From the NCBI GenBank assembly GCA_029204045.2, contig CM055081.1, positions 7,641,068 through 7,705,067 on the forward strand: a stretch of DNA of 64,000 nt, given 5' to 3'. This document shows positions 1 through 11,937 of the stretch, in pieces (the first letter of the stretch is position 1; each line of letters opens with the position of its first letter). The stretch comes from Tillandsia leiboldiana (lineage: Eukaryota; Streptophyta; Magnoliopsida; Poales; Bromeliaceae). Below the pieces are notes generated by a model that did not search any database, was not told the DNA's origin, and saw only the letters and a list, made by a program, of their open reading frames with translations. Made by a program: the position numbers and the translations under genes.

Positions 1-1100
1 TTTCAAGTGTTTTAAATCCAGTGGAAACTTTGAAATATAAAACTGAGAGATGGTAAATCAGTTTTCTAACACTTTGATTTACTGCTAAGTGCAATTCCTT
101 CTTGATAGACTAACATGAAATGGAGGCACTCTCACAGTTCTATTTTTTATTTAACTAAGCTAACTAATACATATCTTAATGCAGGATGGAGAGATTTACA
201 TCATTGAAGCAATAGTGTTTGAAGAATATACACAAAATAGCAGTGACATCCTGGGGTAAAGCAAGCTTTTCACTCTTGTTCACTTTTTTTTGTATCTGCA
301 ACTCTTCTGTAGAAATTCTTCTAAGCAAGGTTTTCCAAGTGGTAGTTCATTTTAAAAGCACTTGGATTAAGCACATAAGGTACCTAAGTATAATTATATT
401 TAGTAAGTGTCTATTTTGTTATCATTTATTAACTGGTCCGGTTAGATATCCTAGTTTATGGTGTGATGGAAATTCAAGTGTAACATTAAAGCATTATTGG
501 CTTAGGAAATTCCTTCTATTGTTATCTGATGTTCAGGGGATTATACCTAAGATGATAGCCATGTTATAAATAAGGAACTTTTATTGTAATTCAGAATGTG
601 CTTGCAAACATGAATCTGTACTAATTATTGGATCTTATTGCCAGGCCAAACTAACGGACGAGAGCTTGATCTGAATGCTTCTGTTGATGCCATGTGCAGC
701 ACCGGATTGGTTTCATTGCAGAAATTCTACTAACGAACAGTTTAAAGCGTTTCAGCTGAGTGTGGATGATTTGATGGTTTTTTTCTTGCTATGATAATGA
801 CTAAAAAAGGGGGTTTTAAACGCCAAATAATGTTGTGAATTTTGCTCATTTTTGGATCTGGGTATATTATTATGTACATTAATCTTTGTAACAAGAATAG
901 TGATACACCTATTTATCAACAATCAAGTTTTCTTCGAAATTAGTCTGTGTGTGTGTGATAATTTGTGCGCGCTCATGATATAAACTGTTCGTGTTTTAAT
1001 GGAAGGATTAAGTCTTTTTTAACCCCTTTATCCAGCAAAGTGACATGCAAGAGTTTTTGCAAGGCCTCAGAAACAAACTTCTGTAAGAAAAATTACTACA
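1..1100 (+). other. Flanking region; possible last exons of an unidentified + strand gene
   Basis: No gene can be recognised with confidence. Two short stretches look exonic. One begins after an acceptor-like TTAATGCAG near 184 and reads DGEIYIIEAIVFEEYTQ onward to a donor-like GGGTAAAG near 254. The other begins after ATTGCCAG near 641 and can read as a short C-terminal peptide ending at a TAA near 733. The reading phases of the two pieces do not join cleanly, so a missing intermediate exon or chance are both possible. A continuous 116-codon frame at 219-569 is Leu/Phe/Ser-rich and looks like translated intron. The window edge cuts anything further upstream. Confidence 0.25.
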
Positions 1101-1204
1101 GCAGGGACAATTTTTCTTTTTTCATACAACAGTAGTCCATGATGCAGGTTGAACCTGAAAAAAATGAAGAAGAGATGAAACACCCATTCTCGCAGAAACC
1201 GTAT

Positions 1205-4200
1205 CTACTCTTGAGCAAGAGGGACATCACTCAAATCCAAACCCTCCGCGGGCAAGTCGGAGGTCAGCGGCCCTAATATACCCTCCGAACTTAGAGATAA
1301 ACCACTCTGCATAAAAGAAAGCAAATATCAGAGCAATTAATCCACATATTAGACTGTAGTAGCAAAGTTAGATTTAAGAGATTTTCATTTCTAAGGAGAA
1401 ATGTTCTTAAACAATCCATTGATACGACATCGCGAACTAGAGTTAAAGATCCCAGACAAGATGATTAAGAAAATCACATCGCGGTTTATATTTCGGCATA
1501 GAACTCAGCAGAAAGAAACGACGCCAAGAATTAGCTGTAATAATTTAACTGCGTATTGCTAGATGATAGCGAGTACCTCGGGTTGGAATCTTAGCATATC
1601 AGCACGGGCCATTGCCTCGGCTTGAGCTATCCTCTGCCTAAATATCTGAGCCATCTCATCCGCCTAATCGAACCATAAGAAATTAGAAAACTAGCACCCA
1701 TGAGATTCTCGGAACAAAAGGTATAAAGAAAATAATAATGATGAAAAGTTTGAGTAAGTGTTACCTTCTCAAAAACAAGTTTTGGATTGCGAATCATGTC
1801 ACCGGGGGTTGGTTCAAGCTTCTTAGTAGAGAGGCTAACTCGGCCTCTTTCGCGATCATGGCTTAGGATCATCACCTTATTGGATCATCAGTTTCTCCGT
1901 GTGAGCTTTAAGAAACTGTTAAACAATTAAAATTGACAAAAATAAGGGTTATGACAGTACCTTGAGAGTGTCTCCAGGTTGCAATACTGTTGAGATGTCC
2001 GATACACGATCATGGCTTATCTGGCTAACATGGAGAAGGCCATTGATTCCACCAATGTCGATAAAGGCACCATAAGGTTTTAGACTCTGCACAATTCCCA
2101 AGACCACCGAACCAATACCGAGCTGAGCTTGGCTATCGGCCATGGCCTTGCGATTACTGAGAACAAGCCTAGTTTGCTCCTCATCAACCTCCACGAATTT
2201 AAGGGGTAATTCCTTATCAATGAGTTCTTCTGCAGTCGATTTCTGATTAAGATCTCAAGAAACAAGTTAATAAGATAGTTATCTGAGGATTTCCTATTAT
2301 TTGAATAGAACAAAACGAGGCTCATACATATTTTAAGTTCAAATGAGGATAAATATGAAGGTTAATTGATTAAGGAACTAACCGATGAAATCTGTGAAAA
2401 TGGAACAAAACCGCGAATACCTTCGACAATGGCTACCACACCTCCTTTATTTCCTCCAACAACCTATGCATTATAAATGATGGGAAAATCACAAATCAAG
2501 GCAAACAACGAGAAACACCACACTTGTAAGAGGTATCCAAATTAATATGAAGAAAGTATTTTCAGATAAAAGTAATATACTTAGAAAAGTTGATCAGTAC
2601 GAGAATACTTGAAAGAAAAAGAGGCAGCAATAAAACAAAGCAAACATGAAGTGGACTCCGGATAGTGTGAAGTTCAAAAATTCCAAAGAACCAACTGAAA
2701 TCATTTCTCCTTGCATATTACAAAACGTTATCTCCATCATCCCTCTAGTTGACTCAGTTTCACTGCAGTTGATTTCACCACATGGTCATGAGATAATAAA
2801 ACCCTTTTATACAGAATATGCAGTCAGCTAGAGCACTACTTAAAGTTTAAAGGACTGTACAGATGGACTGATATGCTCTTATGACTGGCTATCAACTTAA
2901 ATGTGTAGCCTTCAAATTTTTGTTGTCTAATTCCTGACCAAGAAATACTTACATGAAACGTACAAAACTAATCTGTCCAAAATGTGTCTGAAAATAAATG
3001 AATACGTGAGCTTTCAACACAATTTACACGATACAGTAAATGTTTATTTAGTTTACAATTAAAACGGATATGTGAAATAATGTTTCCCTGAAGTAAACAA
3101 ATGCCAGAGAACAACATAATATCAACACAGTTGCATAATTTCAAAGTAAATACTTGGAGGAAAAAGAAGCTCCTAATGAATCCTATCTACAATGGATACT
3201 CACCTTACCCTTGACAACAACATCTTCAGCTTGGAGTTGCCTGCACCTTTCCCACGCAAGATCATACTGAATCGACCGCAGGCTCAAAATTAAGCTATCA
3301 TCGGAGGCCTTCTCACCAATTACGACAAACTCTTCTACTAATCCTGGATAAATGCCTGCCTCCGATACATGCTTTAATTTATGAATGCATGCCTCTTGAA
3401 GAGGCAAGTAAGCAGAAGATTTTGCTGTAATGTCGACAAGTGCACCATTTGCCTCTGTCATGAAAACTGTTCCCTTAACCTGTAAAAATAGTTACAAATG
3501 GTTTATATGTACAACATCATAAAATTTTCCAAAATTGTTTTCTTTAAAACCTTTGATTGATCCACTCAGAATGTTTGATGGACAACTAAATTTGGTTTAA
3601 ACATCAATGATTTTGCAATATTTCCAAAGAAAAAGGCAAACAATACATGAATTCACACAACTATCTAATGCCATTTACTCCGTACCCTTTGATTTCATAG
3701 GAAATTATAACCATGTGGACAAAGCATTTTGACAAGTAGCTCTCTTTTAATCTTTGGCGGGCACACCCGGTGAAAAAATCATGATTTAGCCTACTAAAAT
3801 TCTACATGAACTCCATCTAAGTAGAGCAAAGTACTACCACCAATCCTTTGCAAAAATCTCCATCAACATCAAAATTACGCATCCAAAATTAAGCCGCACA
3901 TATCTTCTAAAATCTCATTTATGGTGAACTCATTCAAAACAAAACTAGAGAACTAGTTACCCCCGATCCACAAATCACTATTTAACACATTCAAATACAA
4001 TAAAAAAGAACTCAACAATCTACTACCAATTCAACAAAAAAACACAAAAACTACCAATTCAACATCAAATTCACACAAATCACGTATCAACAACACTCCC
4101 AATTCCACGAGAAAGAGAGAGAGAGAGCTAGGGCGAGACCTTGGTTCCGATTTCGGAGTCGAAGTCGTACTTGTCGAGTGTGGCGTTGAAGTCCTCGACG

Positions 4201-4484
4201 GTGAAGGAGACCCCCTCCATGGGCGCAGTGCGGCACCGCTCGTAGGCCTCCTCGAATATCTCCTTGAGCTTCTGCCTCTCCTTTTGCGCCGGGGTCAGGG
4301 CGTACGTCCCCGCCACCAACGCCGCGACCACGGTGGTGGAAACCCTAGACGACGAAGAAGAAGGGCGCTTAGAGGAGGAGGAGGAGGAGGAGGAGGAGGA
4401 GGAGGACGAGGGTTTGGAGAGCGCGGGGGAGGAGGAGAGGGGTGGGCATCGTAGGCCGGAGAAGTGTTGCGCCAAAGACGCCAT
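1205..4484 (-). CDS. RPS1: 30S ribosomal protein S1, chloroplastic (nuclear gene, 7 exons)
   Basis: The gene encodes the plastid S1 protein of the small ribosomal subunit, which binds mRNA during chloroplast translation. Exons read on the minus strand, with canonical GT/AG borders, are 4140-4484, 3204-3479, 2383-2463, 1961-2242, 1765-1875, 1577-1663 and 1205-1306. All are a whole number of codons and all introns are phase 0. They sum to 428 codons including the TAG stop, or 427 residues, close to the plastid S1 length I know (about 410). The protein starts MASLAQHFSGLRCPPL, a typical plastid transit peptide, followed by a 12-Ser run. Three S1 RNA-binding repeats follow at roughly residues 110-190, 205-270 and 285-355, including LKPYGAFIDIGGINGLLHVS. 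The tail after the third repeat contains MAQIFRQRIAQAEAMARADM and ends near LDLSDVPLAQE. The exon model is inferred from homology known to me, not from transcripts. Confidence 0.96.
4370..4405. repeat. GAG/CTC trinucleotide run coding for poly-Ser in the RPS1 transit peptide
   Basis: About twelve GAG triplets on the + strand are read as Ser codons on the minus strand. They lie inside the transit peptide of the ribosomal protein gene. Serine richness suits a transit peptide, so length variation here is probably tolerated. Confidence 0.85.
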
Positions 4485-4760
4485 TTTTGATCTCTCTCAA
4501 CCTCTCCCTCTCTCTTGGTGTGGACTCTATCCATCCCCTTCTTTATCCTATTATACGGTTTCGGGTTTATGAAAACATATCGGATATTATCTGCATCCGA
4601 ATAGAAAATTCCGGATTTTATAGTAATAATAACATTACATTAAGGGGTAACCCATTCCTTTTTCTCCTTATTCCTCTCTCAGCCGCTCGAAACCCGCCCC
4701 GCTACCTCACCCCGACCGCTCCACGAAACCCTAAACCCTTCTCTCTATTTGGAGTTTATG
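4485..4760 (-). promoter_or_regulatory. RPS1 upstream region with telo-box motif
   Basis: A pyrimidine-rich leader lies directly upstream of the start codon on the opposite strand. At 4726-4740 the + strand reads AAACCCTAAACCCTT, a double telo-box. This motif is common in promoters of plant ribosomal protein and translation genes. The transcription start cannot be fixed from sequence alone. Confidence 0.5.
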
Positions 4761-6516
4761 TTTCAATATTATATTTTCAAATTTCTAGATATGCTAAATA
4801 TTATCTCTGTGAATTTTATTGTAGTTGGAATCATGGTTTGTACAGCATTCATTCCAAAATGTTATTCGATTTATATTCGAATTCAAAAAAATATTCGATC
4901 ATATTCAAATACATTTATAGCAGATAAAATAATAAAAATTTAATTTAGATATAAATTTGCATCTGAATTCTAATTTGAAAAAAAAAAATATAGACAAATA
5001 TAATTTTGTCAAATATCCGAACATATTGGAGTTTGCAGCGGCCGGGAATGAAGAAGTGAAATTGTGTGGGGAGAGTCACTGTACTTTCTTAATATTGCAA
5101 TTTGGTCCACTCACTATGTACCTTGTAGTGTACTGTAAAATTTTCAATCCCTATAAAATAATATAATATATTATTATATACTTTTTTTTTATTTACAAAT
5201 ATAAAATACTAACTTTAATGTGTTTAATATATTTTCAATTTGATCAAATATTTTAAATATATTTAATTTTTATATAATATATCAGTTAAATAATATTTAA
5301 TTACTATATACTTTGACTACGAATAAAAAATAAACATAATAATTAAATAAAAATAAATCAAAATCACATTAATATTTAAATTTATTAAATAAAATCAATA
5401 CAATCACCCACTAACAAATAATAAAGCTATTAAATTTGATAAAAATTTCGAATAAAGTAATCAAAATAATTTTATTAAAAAATTTGAAAGCTAGGATATG
5501 TTTTTCTTTTAAAAAAAAAAAAAGAAGTTCAGGTTGGTGGATCAATTTAAAAATAAATCATAAATATAGATTATATATATATATATATATATAATTTTAT
5601 ACTTTATCCATTTTTTAAGTAAAAGTTTTTGACCACTCAGGGAGAAAGTGATTAGTAAAGAAGTAGGTGGGACGTAAAAAAATTTCATCCTAAAATAGTA
5701 GGTGTATGAGTGGGCATTCAGGGAGTTGTACGTACATAGCGGTGTTTAGGGGATTTGATTCAGGAATCTTCCGTACTGGCTAAAATAGAACACTTTGACA
5801 TTTGGGATAGCAAATACTTTCTGAAGTAGTAGGAAATCAGATTAAAATAAATTGGGGGAGATATATAGGTTTTTTTTTTTTTTTTTTTTTTTTTTAGAGA
5901 AACACAGAATACTGTCGCTTCATTTAAGACGATGATGAATTTAGCATAAGAATGGGACAGCCGACGAGTGCGGAAAAGCAGCCGGGCCAAAAAAAAAAAA
6001 AAAAAAAAAGAGAGGTCTAAGCACAGAATCTAATTCAGTAGGATCGGTAGAATCTCATATCGACCTAAATTTTACAGAGGGTACGATTTTTATTTTCAAA
6101 AATTCTACTCTTCCTTTCCGGCAAAGGTGGAGATATATATCAATCCACAGGGGGAGATATATAGCTATAGCACCTAGTCCTATTCACAATATCTATTCTT
6201 ACGACATGATGGTGGAAAAGAACTTTCAAGTTCGGAAACGATGGAAAATATAAAAAGATGTAATTATTAACATGAAACCCAAACTCTACACAGCAAACTC
6301 CCAGAATAATATTGAACGTACAAGTAATTATGAAAATAATAATAATAACAACCGCATAAACCATTAATTTGCATCCTCGCCTATCTCCTATCGGAGAGGA
6401 AGAGTATAACATTCGCATCTCATAATAACAGCAGCAAGTTATTTACAAGTTTTTTTGACATGCATACATTCCCGCCGATCGGAGGAGCGGAAGAATACGG
6501 CATTCGCATGCATATC
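4761..6516. other. AT-rich intergenic DNA between RPS1 and copy A
   Basis: No coding region is supported here. The stretch holds a (TA)n run near 5573-5592, a poly-T run near 5870-5895, a poly-A run near 5991-6009 and the dispersed repeat listed at 5040-5480. The short frames here are low-complexity. Confidence 0.6.
5040..5480 (+). repeat. Dispersed repeat, inverted relative to 53800-54190
   Basis: This AT-rich block matches the reverse complement of 53800-54190 over about 400 bases. Shared segments include the words around CAATTTGGTCCACTCAC, TTTTCAATCCCTA and ATTAAATTTGATAAAAATTT. It is probably an old transposable element, but no terminal repeats or coding parts could be defined. Confidence 0.6.
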
Positions 6517-7461
6517 TTACTTGACAATAATGTTTGCAAAGTCGGCGGCCGCCTTCGTCACCTCTCGTTTGGCGCGATCCATAATTTTGACCGTCTTCTT
6601 CTTCTTCTTATTCACCTCTCGTTCGAGATGATTGGCCGCCTGCATCTGGCCAGCCTCCTCCTCAGTTGGCGCAGTACTACTTTGTTCTTTCACAACGGCG
6701 CGTAAGGCGGCGCGCTCTGTCTTCAGATTCTCGAGAAGCGATCTTATGAGCTCGAGATCGGGGAGCGGCAGCTCTTGGCGCATCGCCTCGATCCCATCCT
6801 TCTGGCTTTCCAACTGGTTCTTGCACTCGTCGTCCGTTATGCCGAAGCACCAGTCAACCGCCTTCACGGCGGCAGCGACCAGCAAATTCCCCGCCGCGAG
6901 GAAGGCCAGCAGCATCGCCGTGATGGAGGCCGGCATCACCTTCGCGGCCACCAGCGCAGCCGAGTTGATGACTGCAAGCAGTATGGACAGCGCCGAGTTG
7001 GCCTCGCTCCAAACTCTCCTCCATTTCTCAATACATGTCAGCTCCTCCTCCAGCTCGCTCTTCCTCTCCGCCAATCCCTCCAGCAGCAACACTCGCGCCT
7101 TGTGGATCTCCTCCAGGAGTTCAGCGGCGCTCATGGCCCCAAATAACGGGCTCTCCTCCTCCTCCAGCTCGGGCGCCAGCATGGTCATGGGCTTTCTGTC
7201 GTCGTCGTCGTCGCAGTCTTCGTCGTCGACGTGATGCTTCACGAGTGCAAGATAGAATAGAGGGGCGTAGACGTTGTACCTGAAGTAGCGAACCACGAGG
7301 GCGAGGGTCGAGGGGGAGTTTGCATAGGCAGGATTGACATCCACGGCCGGGGTGACGGTGAGGGAGACTGAGTGCTGGGGGTTGGATGGCAGCAAAAGCA
7401 CAGGTGCAAGCCGGCAGACAGCTCGGAACAGCATATCAAGTTCGGCACGGAGGCTAGTCAT
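6517..7461 (-). CDS. Copy A of the lineage-specific coiled-coil/two-helix gene family
   Basis: This is an unrecognised single-exon gene of 314 residues from the Met at 7461. It has the family landmarks: LRAELDMLFRAVCRLAP at the N-terminus, then PAYANSPSTLALVVRYFRYN, then YAPLFYLALVK, an acidic run (DDDDD), MSAAELLEEIHKARVLLLEG and SELEEELTCIEKWRRVW. A hydrophobic double stretch (ALSILLAVINSAALVAAKV and ITAMLLAFLAAGNLLVAAAV) precedes a charged helical tail ending ANIIVK. Unlike copies B and D-F, it lacks the MGxxxxK leader. Its chosen Met arises where the other copies have Thr (ACG to ATG). The frame is open further upstream to 7626, but that part runs into minisatellite sequence. It is the only family member on the minus strand. 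Function is unknown. Confidence 0.7.
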   Translation of the reverse strand: MTSLRAELDMLFRAVCRLAPVLLLPSNPQHSVSLTVTPAVDVNPAYANSPSTLALVVRYFRYNVYAPLFYLALVKHHVDDEDCDDDDDRKPMTMLAPELEEEESPLFGAMSAAELLEEIHKARVLLLEGLAERKSELEEELTCIEKWRRVWSEANSALSILLAVINSAALVAAKVMPASITAMLLAFLAAGNLLVAAAVKAVDWCFGITDDECKNQLESQKDGIEAMRQELPLPDLELIRSLLENLKTERAALRAVVKEQSSTAPTEEEAGQMQAANHLEREVNKKKKKTVKIMDRAKREVTKAAADFANIIVK

Positions 7462-7465
7462 TCGG

Positions 7466-7880
7466 ACGGCTTTCAAAGCAAGCGAAAAGAGAGAGAAAGC
7501 ATTTTGAGGAATAGAGAGATGAATATATATATATCTAGACATACACATCGGTTCATTCAACTGGTTTTTATATCTAGACATACACGGGTTCATTCCGACG
7601 ATTTTGAACCGGAGACATGCACACACGGGTTCCGATCACTTTCAAATTAAGCAGGCGAAAAGAGAGAGGAGGTATATTTTGAACCGGAGACATGCGCACA
7701 CGGGTTATTTTGAACCGGAGACATGCACACACGGGCTCGGATTTGTTCAAGTATTTTGAAACGGAGACATGCACGCACGTGTTATTTTGAACCGGAGACA
7801 TGCACGCACGGGTTCGGATTTGTTCCCGATCACTTTCAAAGCAAGCAAAAAGAGAGAGGCACTATTTTGAGGAATAGTAA
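7466..7880. repeat. Minisatellite at the 5' side of copy A
   Basis: Five or six imperfect copies of a roughly 31-base unit containing GAACCGGAGACATGCACA and CACACGGGTT lie between about 7600 and 7830. They are flanked by three copies of a longer motif with CTTTCAAAGCAAGC, then AAAGAGAGAG, then TTTTGAGGAATAG (near 7466, 7637 and 7830). The array replaces the 5' leader that other family members share. Confidence 0.8.
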
Positions 7881-8095
7881 AAACTGCTTTAAAATATTTT
7901 ATTATTATTATTATTATTTTTTAGAAAAAGATAATATGTTATTTATTTTTTTTATTTTTTAAAATAGACTTAGCTGAAAATATGAAACAACTAGATTTCG
8001 AACTCGGATATCAACCACCAAATACTTTGAACTTGAATATCAACCACCAAATCTTTTGTCATTTACACTAAGAACGGTTGATAACTGCTGTAAAC

Positions 8096-8290
8096 ACCGG
8101 CTCATCTCGGTTCAACTCTTTTTTTTTTAAGAGAGAGAAATGCTGTACTCGATTCATCCCAGTTCGTTTTTTGAGAGAGAAAGGTTGTATTTTTTTTGAG
8201 AGAGAAAGACGGTATCCAATTTATTTTAGAAAGAGAAAGGTTGTACCCGGTTCATCCAGATTCATTTTTTGAGAGAGAAAGACTCTCTCC
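8096..8290. repeat. Short degenerate minisatellite
   Basis: Four imperfect copies of a 35-45 base unit contain TTTTTTGAGAGAGAAAG and GGTTCATCC. No coding function is seen. Confidence 0.65.
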
Positions 8291-9357
8291 GTTTCGAACT
8301 CGGAACCTCAGCTATCAACTACGAAACCCTTTATCACTTGCGCTAAGAATAGACGATCTATTCATCTTATTTTTATGAAAATAAAAATTGTACAATTTTA
8401 TCGATCGTTCCTAGCGCAGTTAGAATAGTCTGATGCTAAACATTTTTGAGTTAATTAACAGATAATTATTTGTAAAGCCGTCAAGTTTAATTAAAATGTT
8501 TAACTGAAACTAAATATCATAAGTCAAATTTTAAAAAGCAAAAAAGTTAATGGAGCCTCAATCTCAAGAAAACTAAGGGGTCTGCTTCAAAATGGCATAT
8601 AGTGAGCTCCATATAATTTTACCTAAATATTCTTGGTTGAGCCTAGCCATGCATAATGGCCTTCAACTTAAGTGTCGACTTTATTTAATACATTCTAAGC
8701 ATAGAAATGTACTCCACATAAGAATTACAAAGTTCAGTCACTTAATATTTATGAATTCAAATGTCGCATTCTATGTTGCTGGATTTTAGGAGTATTTGAT
8801 AGGTGATTAACTTTTTTTTTTCTTTTTTTTTTTTGTTAAATTCAAAACTTTGTCCTTTTTTTATTTCTTTTGTTTCGTAGCATCTAAAGGTACAAAAAAA
8901 ATATATTAGATTCAATTTTTTATTTTTTTTCTAGGACTCTAGCTTATGTATCACTTACTACTATTCAAAACTTTTAAGTTTATTTATCTTTCTATTTCCA
9001 AAATACTTTTTTGAATTACAAATTTTATTAATAAACTTTATGATCAGAGATATATTGAAAGAATTTTTAAAAATTAATAAAATTATTTTGGTACACCGAA
9101 AATATATATTAGATATTTTTAAATTTTAAAGAATATTATATATTATTATTTTAATTTTAAAAATATTAATAGTTGAATACCGAGTGTAATCTAACGTATA
9201 CGTGCATGCAATCGTTAAGTTATCTTTTTCGGTTATTGTGTACGCGCATGCAATCATTAATTATCCTTTTTGGGTATTGTTACGCAGTCTCGTAACATAA
9301 TTTTCTAAGAAAAAATCTATCCATATACTTTTGCTTTTGCTTGTCTCTCTTTATTTT
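8291..9357. other. AT-rich intergenic DNA with nothing recognisable
   Basis: The stretch holds homopolymer runs and short frames only. No repeat ends or coding signals could be supported. Confidence 0.5.
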
Positions 9358-10092
9358 CTAAGGTCATCAGTTTGGTTAATTTGGATATAAATTTAAGAGA
9401 TATAAATTATTTTATATTTGGAATAGTTTATTATTTCGAAATAATTAAGTATAAAAGTTAAATTGTGTTTGATTTAAAAGTTGGTATTCTTTGAAATAAA
9501 AAAAATTATGTTTGGTTAAAATTATGAGATAGTGAAAAATAGTAAAAAAAGATGATAGATTTTTTATCAAAATACTAATTTTACCCTTACCTTATATATA
9601 TATAAATTAATTTTAATTATTATAAATTAATTAAAATGATAATTTAATTGTTAATAAATTATATCTTACCTAAATAAAATAATTTTTTATATTTTATAGT
9701 ATATTTTAGTAAATAATAATTAGTAAATAAAATTAGTAAACATAATTAGTAAATAAAATATAAAATAATTTTTTATATTTTATAGCATATTTTATTAAAT
9801 AAAATTAATAAACATAATTAGTAAATAGTATATTTTAGTAAATATAGTCTCAGATAGGAAGATAAGCTAAAGCAAAAAATTAAAAAAAAAAAAATTTCAT
9901 TCATTATCCCTAGGTATAAACCTTATTCCAGGAGGGAGGTGGAATAAAAATTAACGGGTTATTCCAGAATAACCTGTTAAGCTGAGAATATTTTAAACTT
10001 TTATCCCAATACTTTTTTCTCTTTTGTTTGATAAAAATTAAAAAATAAAAAAAAGATTATTCTTCCTTTATTCCCAACCAAACCGGCCTAAC
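9358..10092. mobile_element. Possible AT-rich DNA element with weak terminal inverted repeats
   Basis: The left end has AGTTTGGTTAATTTGGATA. The right end reads, on the other strand, TTAGGCCGGTTTGGTTGGGA. Both carry the GTTTGG core typical of hAT or Harbinger MITE ends. The interior is AT-rich and non-coding. The ends match poorly and no target duplication was established. Confidence 0.3.
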
Positions 10093-10259
10093 AGTTAATA
10101 TAATTTTATTTGAAAACAGGAATAACAATCAATTAATGTGCAATCAGTGGTTATTTCTCGTACTACATATTAATTTTGGCATCTACTCTACTTTTTCTAA
10201 TGGGATAACACAAAGACCATGCAATCTTGATTTTAGAATGGTTTTAAGGGACAGAGTTA

Positions 10260-10640
10260 TCTTTAGGCCTCGTTTGACAATCATATAACGGGGATAAGAA
10301 AGTTATCCTCCTTTATATTTAAACAGTATTTAAGTGTGGGGAGGACAGTTGTTCCCTTCATATCAGGTTATTCCGGTATAAGGGTGGAACAGCTGTTCCA
10401 CCCCACAGGTGAAACAGCTGTTCCACCTGTTGCTTATTACTATTATTTTTTTTAATTAAATTTTTTTAAATTATAAGATATTTAAATTTATAAAATTTTA
10501 AATTTTTTTATTTTATTTTATAAATTTTAATCCCATCTATATATTCTTATTCATCTTTAACTTACCAAACATAATTTTTCTTATCACGATACAACACTTA
10601 TACTCAACCAAACACAAAATCACTATAATTCTTGCTTATA
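10260..10640. other. Non-coding stretch with two adjacent palindromes
   Basis: A perfect 22-base palindrome at 10382-10403 and a near-perfect 24-base one at 10406-10429 both centre on CAGCTG. The right side contains CAACCAAACAC, which resembles a MITE end. The stretch begins with GGCCTCGTTTGAC near 10266, also MITE-like. A small DNA element is likely but not proven. Confidence 0.4.
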
Positions 10641-10707
10641 CCTGAACTTATATCTATCAAATTTTACTGATCGAGTCCATTCCTAACCTGGTTGTATTGT
10701 TACAGTT

Positions 10708-11075
10708 ATGGCTCGTCCTCCGGGTCGTGGGTGTGGACGTGATGCAGGTTCTGGCCGTGGTGTCGGCCGACCACCCAGAGTGCCGAGAGAGCCCGAAGAT
10801 CGGAGCCGTATGGAGCGAGTTGAGGCTCAGCTTGCGGCTTTGGCTGGGATGGTCGAGCATCTAGTACAGCAGCAGGCTGCTGCTCCTGCCCCACTTGTTC
10901 CCCCACCAGCTGTCCCGGATATTACACCGCCGGTTGCACCCCCTGTTGCACCGGCCGTTGCTGAGCCTGAGGGTTTGGCTGAGCCAGTTGTTGACCCTGT
11001 ACCACCACCTGCAGGGCCAGTTCCAGATGTCGCCGTAACTTCCATTGCGGTACCAGGAGTTGCTGCTGCCCCTGC
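10708..11075 (+). pseudogene. Ty3/gypsy gag, 5' part, interrupted by an LTR element
   Basis: The open frame starts MARPPGRG and contains a heptad-like stretch (ERVEAQLAALAGMVEHLVQQ) followed by a Pro/Ala/Val-rich linker, as in plant gypsy gag N-termini. It is cut at codon 123 by the element starting at 11076 and continues at 21664. The frame is kept exactly once one copy of the 5-base target duplication is discounted. No 5' LTR or primer-binding site is seen upstream, so the parent element is truncated on the left. Confidence 0.8.
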
Positions 11076-11929
11076 TGTGAGGACCCGGAATTCCCACGTT
11101 TGGATTACTGTTGGATCTGCGGCTTCCGGAGACCCATGTTGGGTGTTAGAGGTGTTTGCGCGCATATTGGACCCAAGATTTGGACTCGGCATGAAAAACG
11201 GATCAAGTTTGCTTTCCCGGGAATTTTTGAGAAATTTTAGAAGTGGAATTTGGCAAATCGGACAGCGGATTTGGATTCAGCGCGCGAAAACGCTCAAAAT
11301 GGACTATTTACTTGTATTTTTCGGAGCTCGGATGACCCGGCACGGATTTCGAGGCGTGGGGTTACTGTTCCGGCGGCTGGAGTTGCGCCGGCGGTGGCGG
11401 CGGACGGCGGAGCGCGGCGGCGGGCCGAGGAGAGGCCGGTCGGTCCACCGCGGGAGTCGTGCACCGGGCGCGGGCCACGTGGCGCCTCCCGATTGGCCGG
11501 CGCGGCAGGCGCGGTCCATAGAGTATCGCGGGTGCACGGTGGACCGGAGCGGGACACGTGGCGTGATGGCATTGGCCGGTGCACGGGCGCGCGGTCCACG
11601 CAGCTGGCAGCTGGTGCCTCGGGATGCGGGCCCGACACGGGGCCGTGGGCGGCGTGGCCGCGCACGTGGGCGCGACGTGGGCGCGGCCGGGCGCACGTGG
11701 GCGCGAATCCCGAGGAGTTGACTCCGCGTTCGGCGGCAGAGCAGGAGGACGCGTGGCGCGACGCGGTTGGCCGCGCTCGCTGTTGCCTGTTCGGGGACAC
11801 GTGTCACTCCAGGGACGATTCGGGCGCAGCTGGTTTGGGGTACATTTTGGGTCACTGTAGCAGCCCGGAAGTTTCGGGCGCCCGGAAGTTGGGACAAAAT
11901 GGGTATTTCAGGATTTGTTGAGTTGGGGC

Positions 11930-11937
11930 TATAAATA
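11930..11937 (+). promoter_or_regulatory. LTR TATA box in a 7-bp-stem hairpin
   Basis: TATAAATA is framed by GGGGCTA (11925-11931) and TAGCCCC (11936-11942), with a TAAA loop. It is the likely core promoter of the 5' LTR. The identical site in the 3' LTR is at 18397-18404. Confidence 0.65.

Noticed and set aside
219..569. 116-codon frame at the left edge
   Set aside because: Low-complexity hydrophobic translation with splice-like signals on both sides, so it is more likely intron than coding sequence.
6632..7234. 200-codon Ser/Ala-rich frame on the + strand over copy A (and similar frames opposite B, D, E, F)
   Set aside because: Antisense shadows of the GC-rich family genes. The conserved protein pattern is on the other strand.
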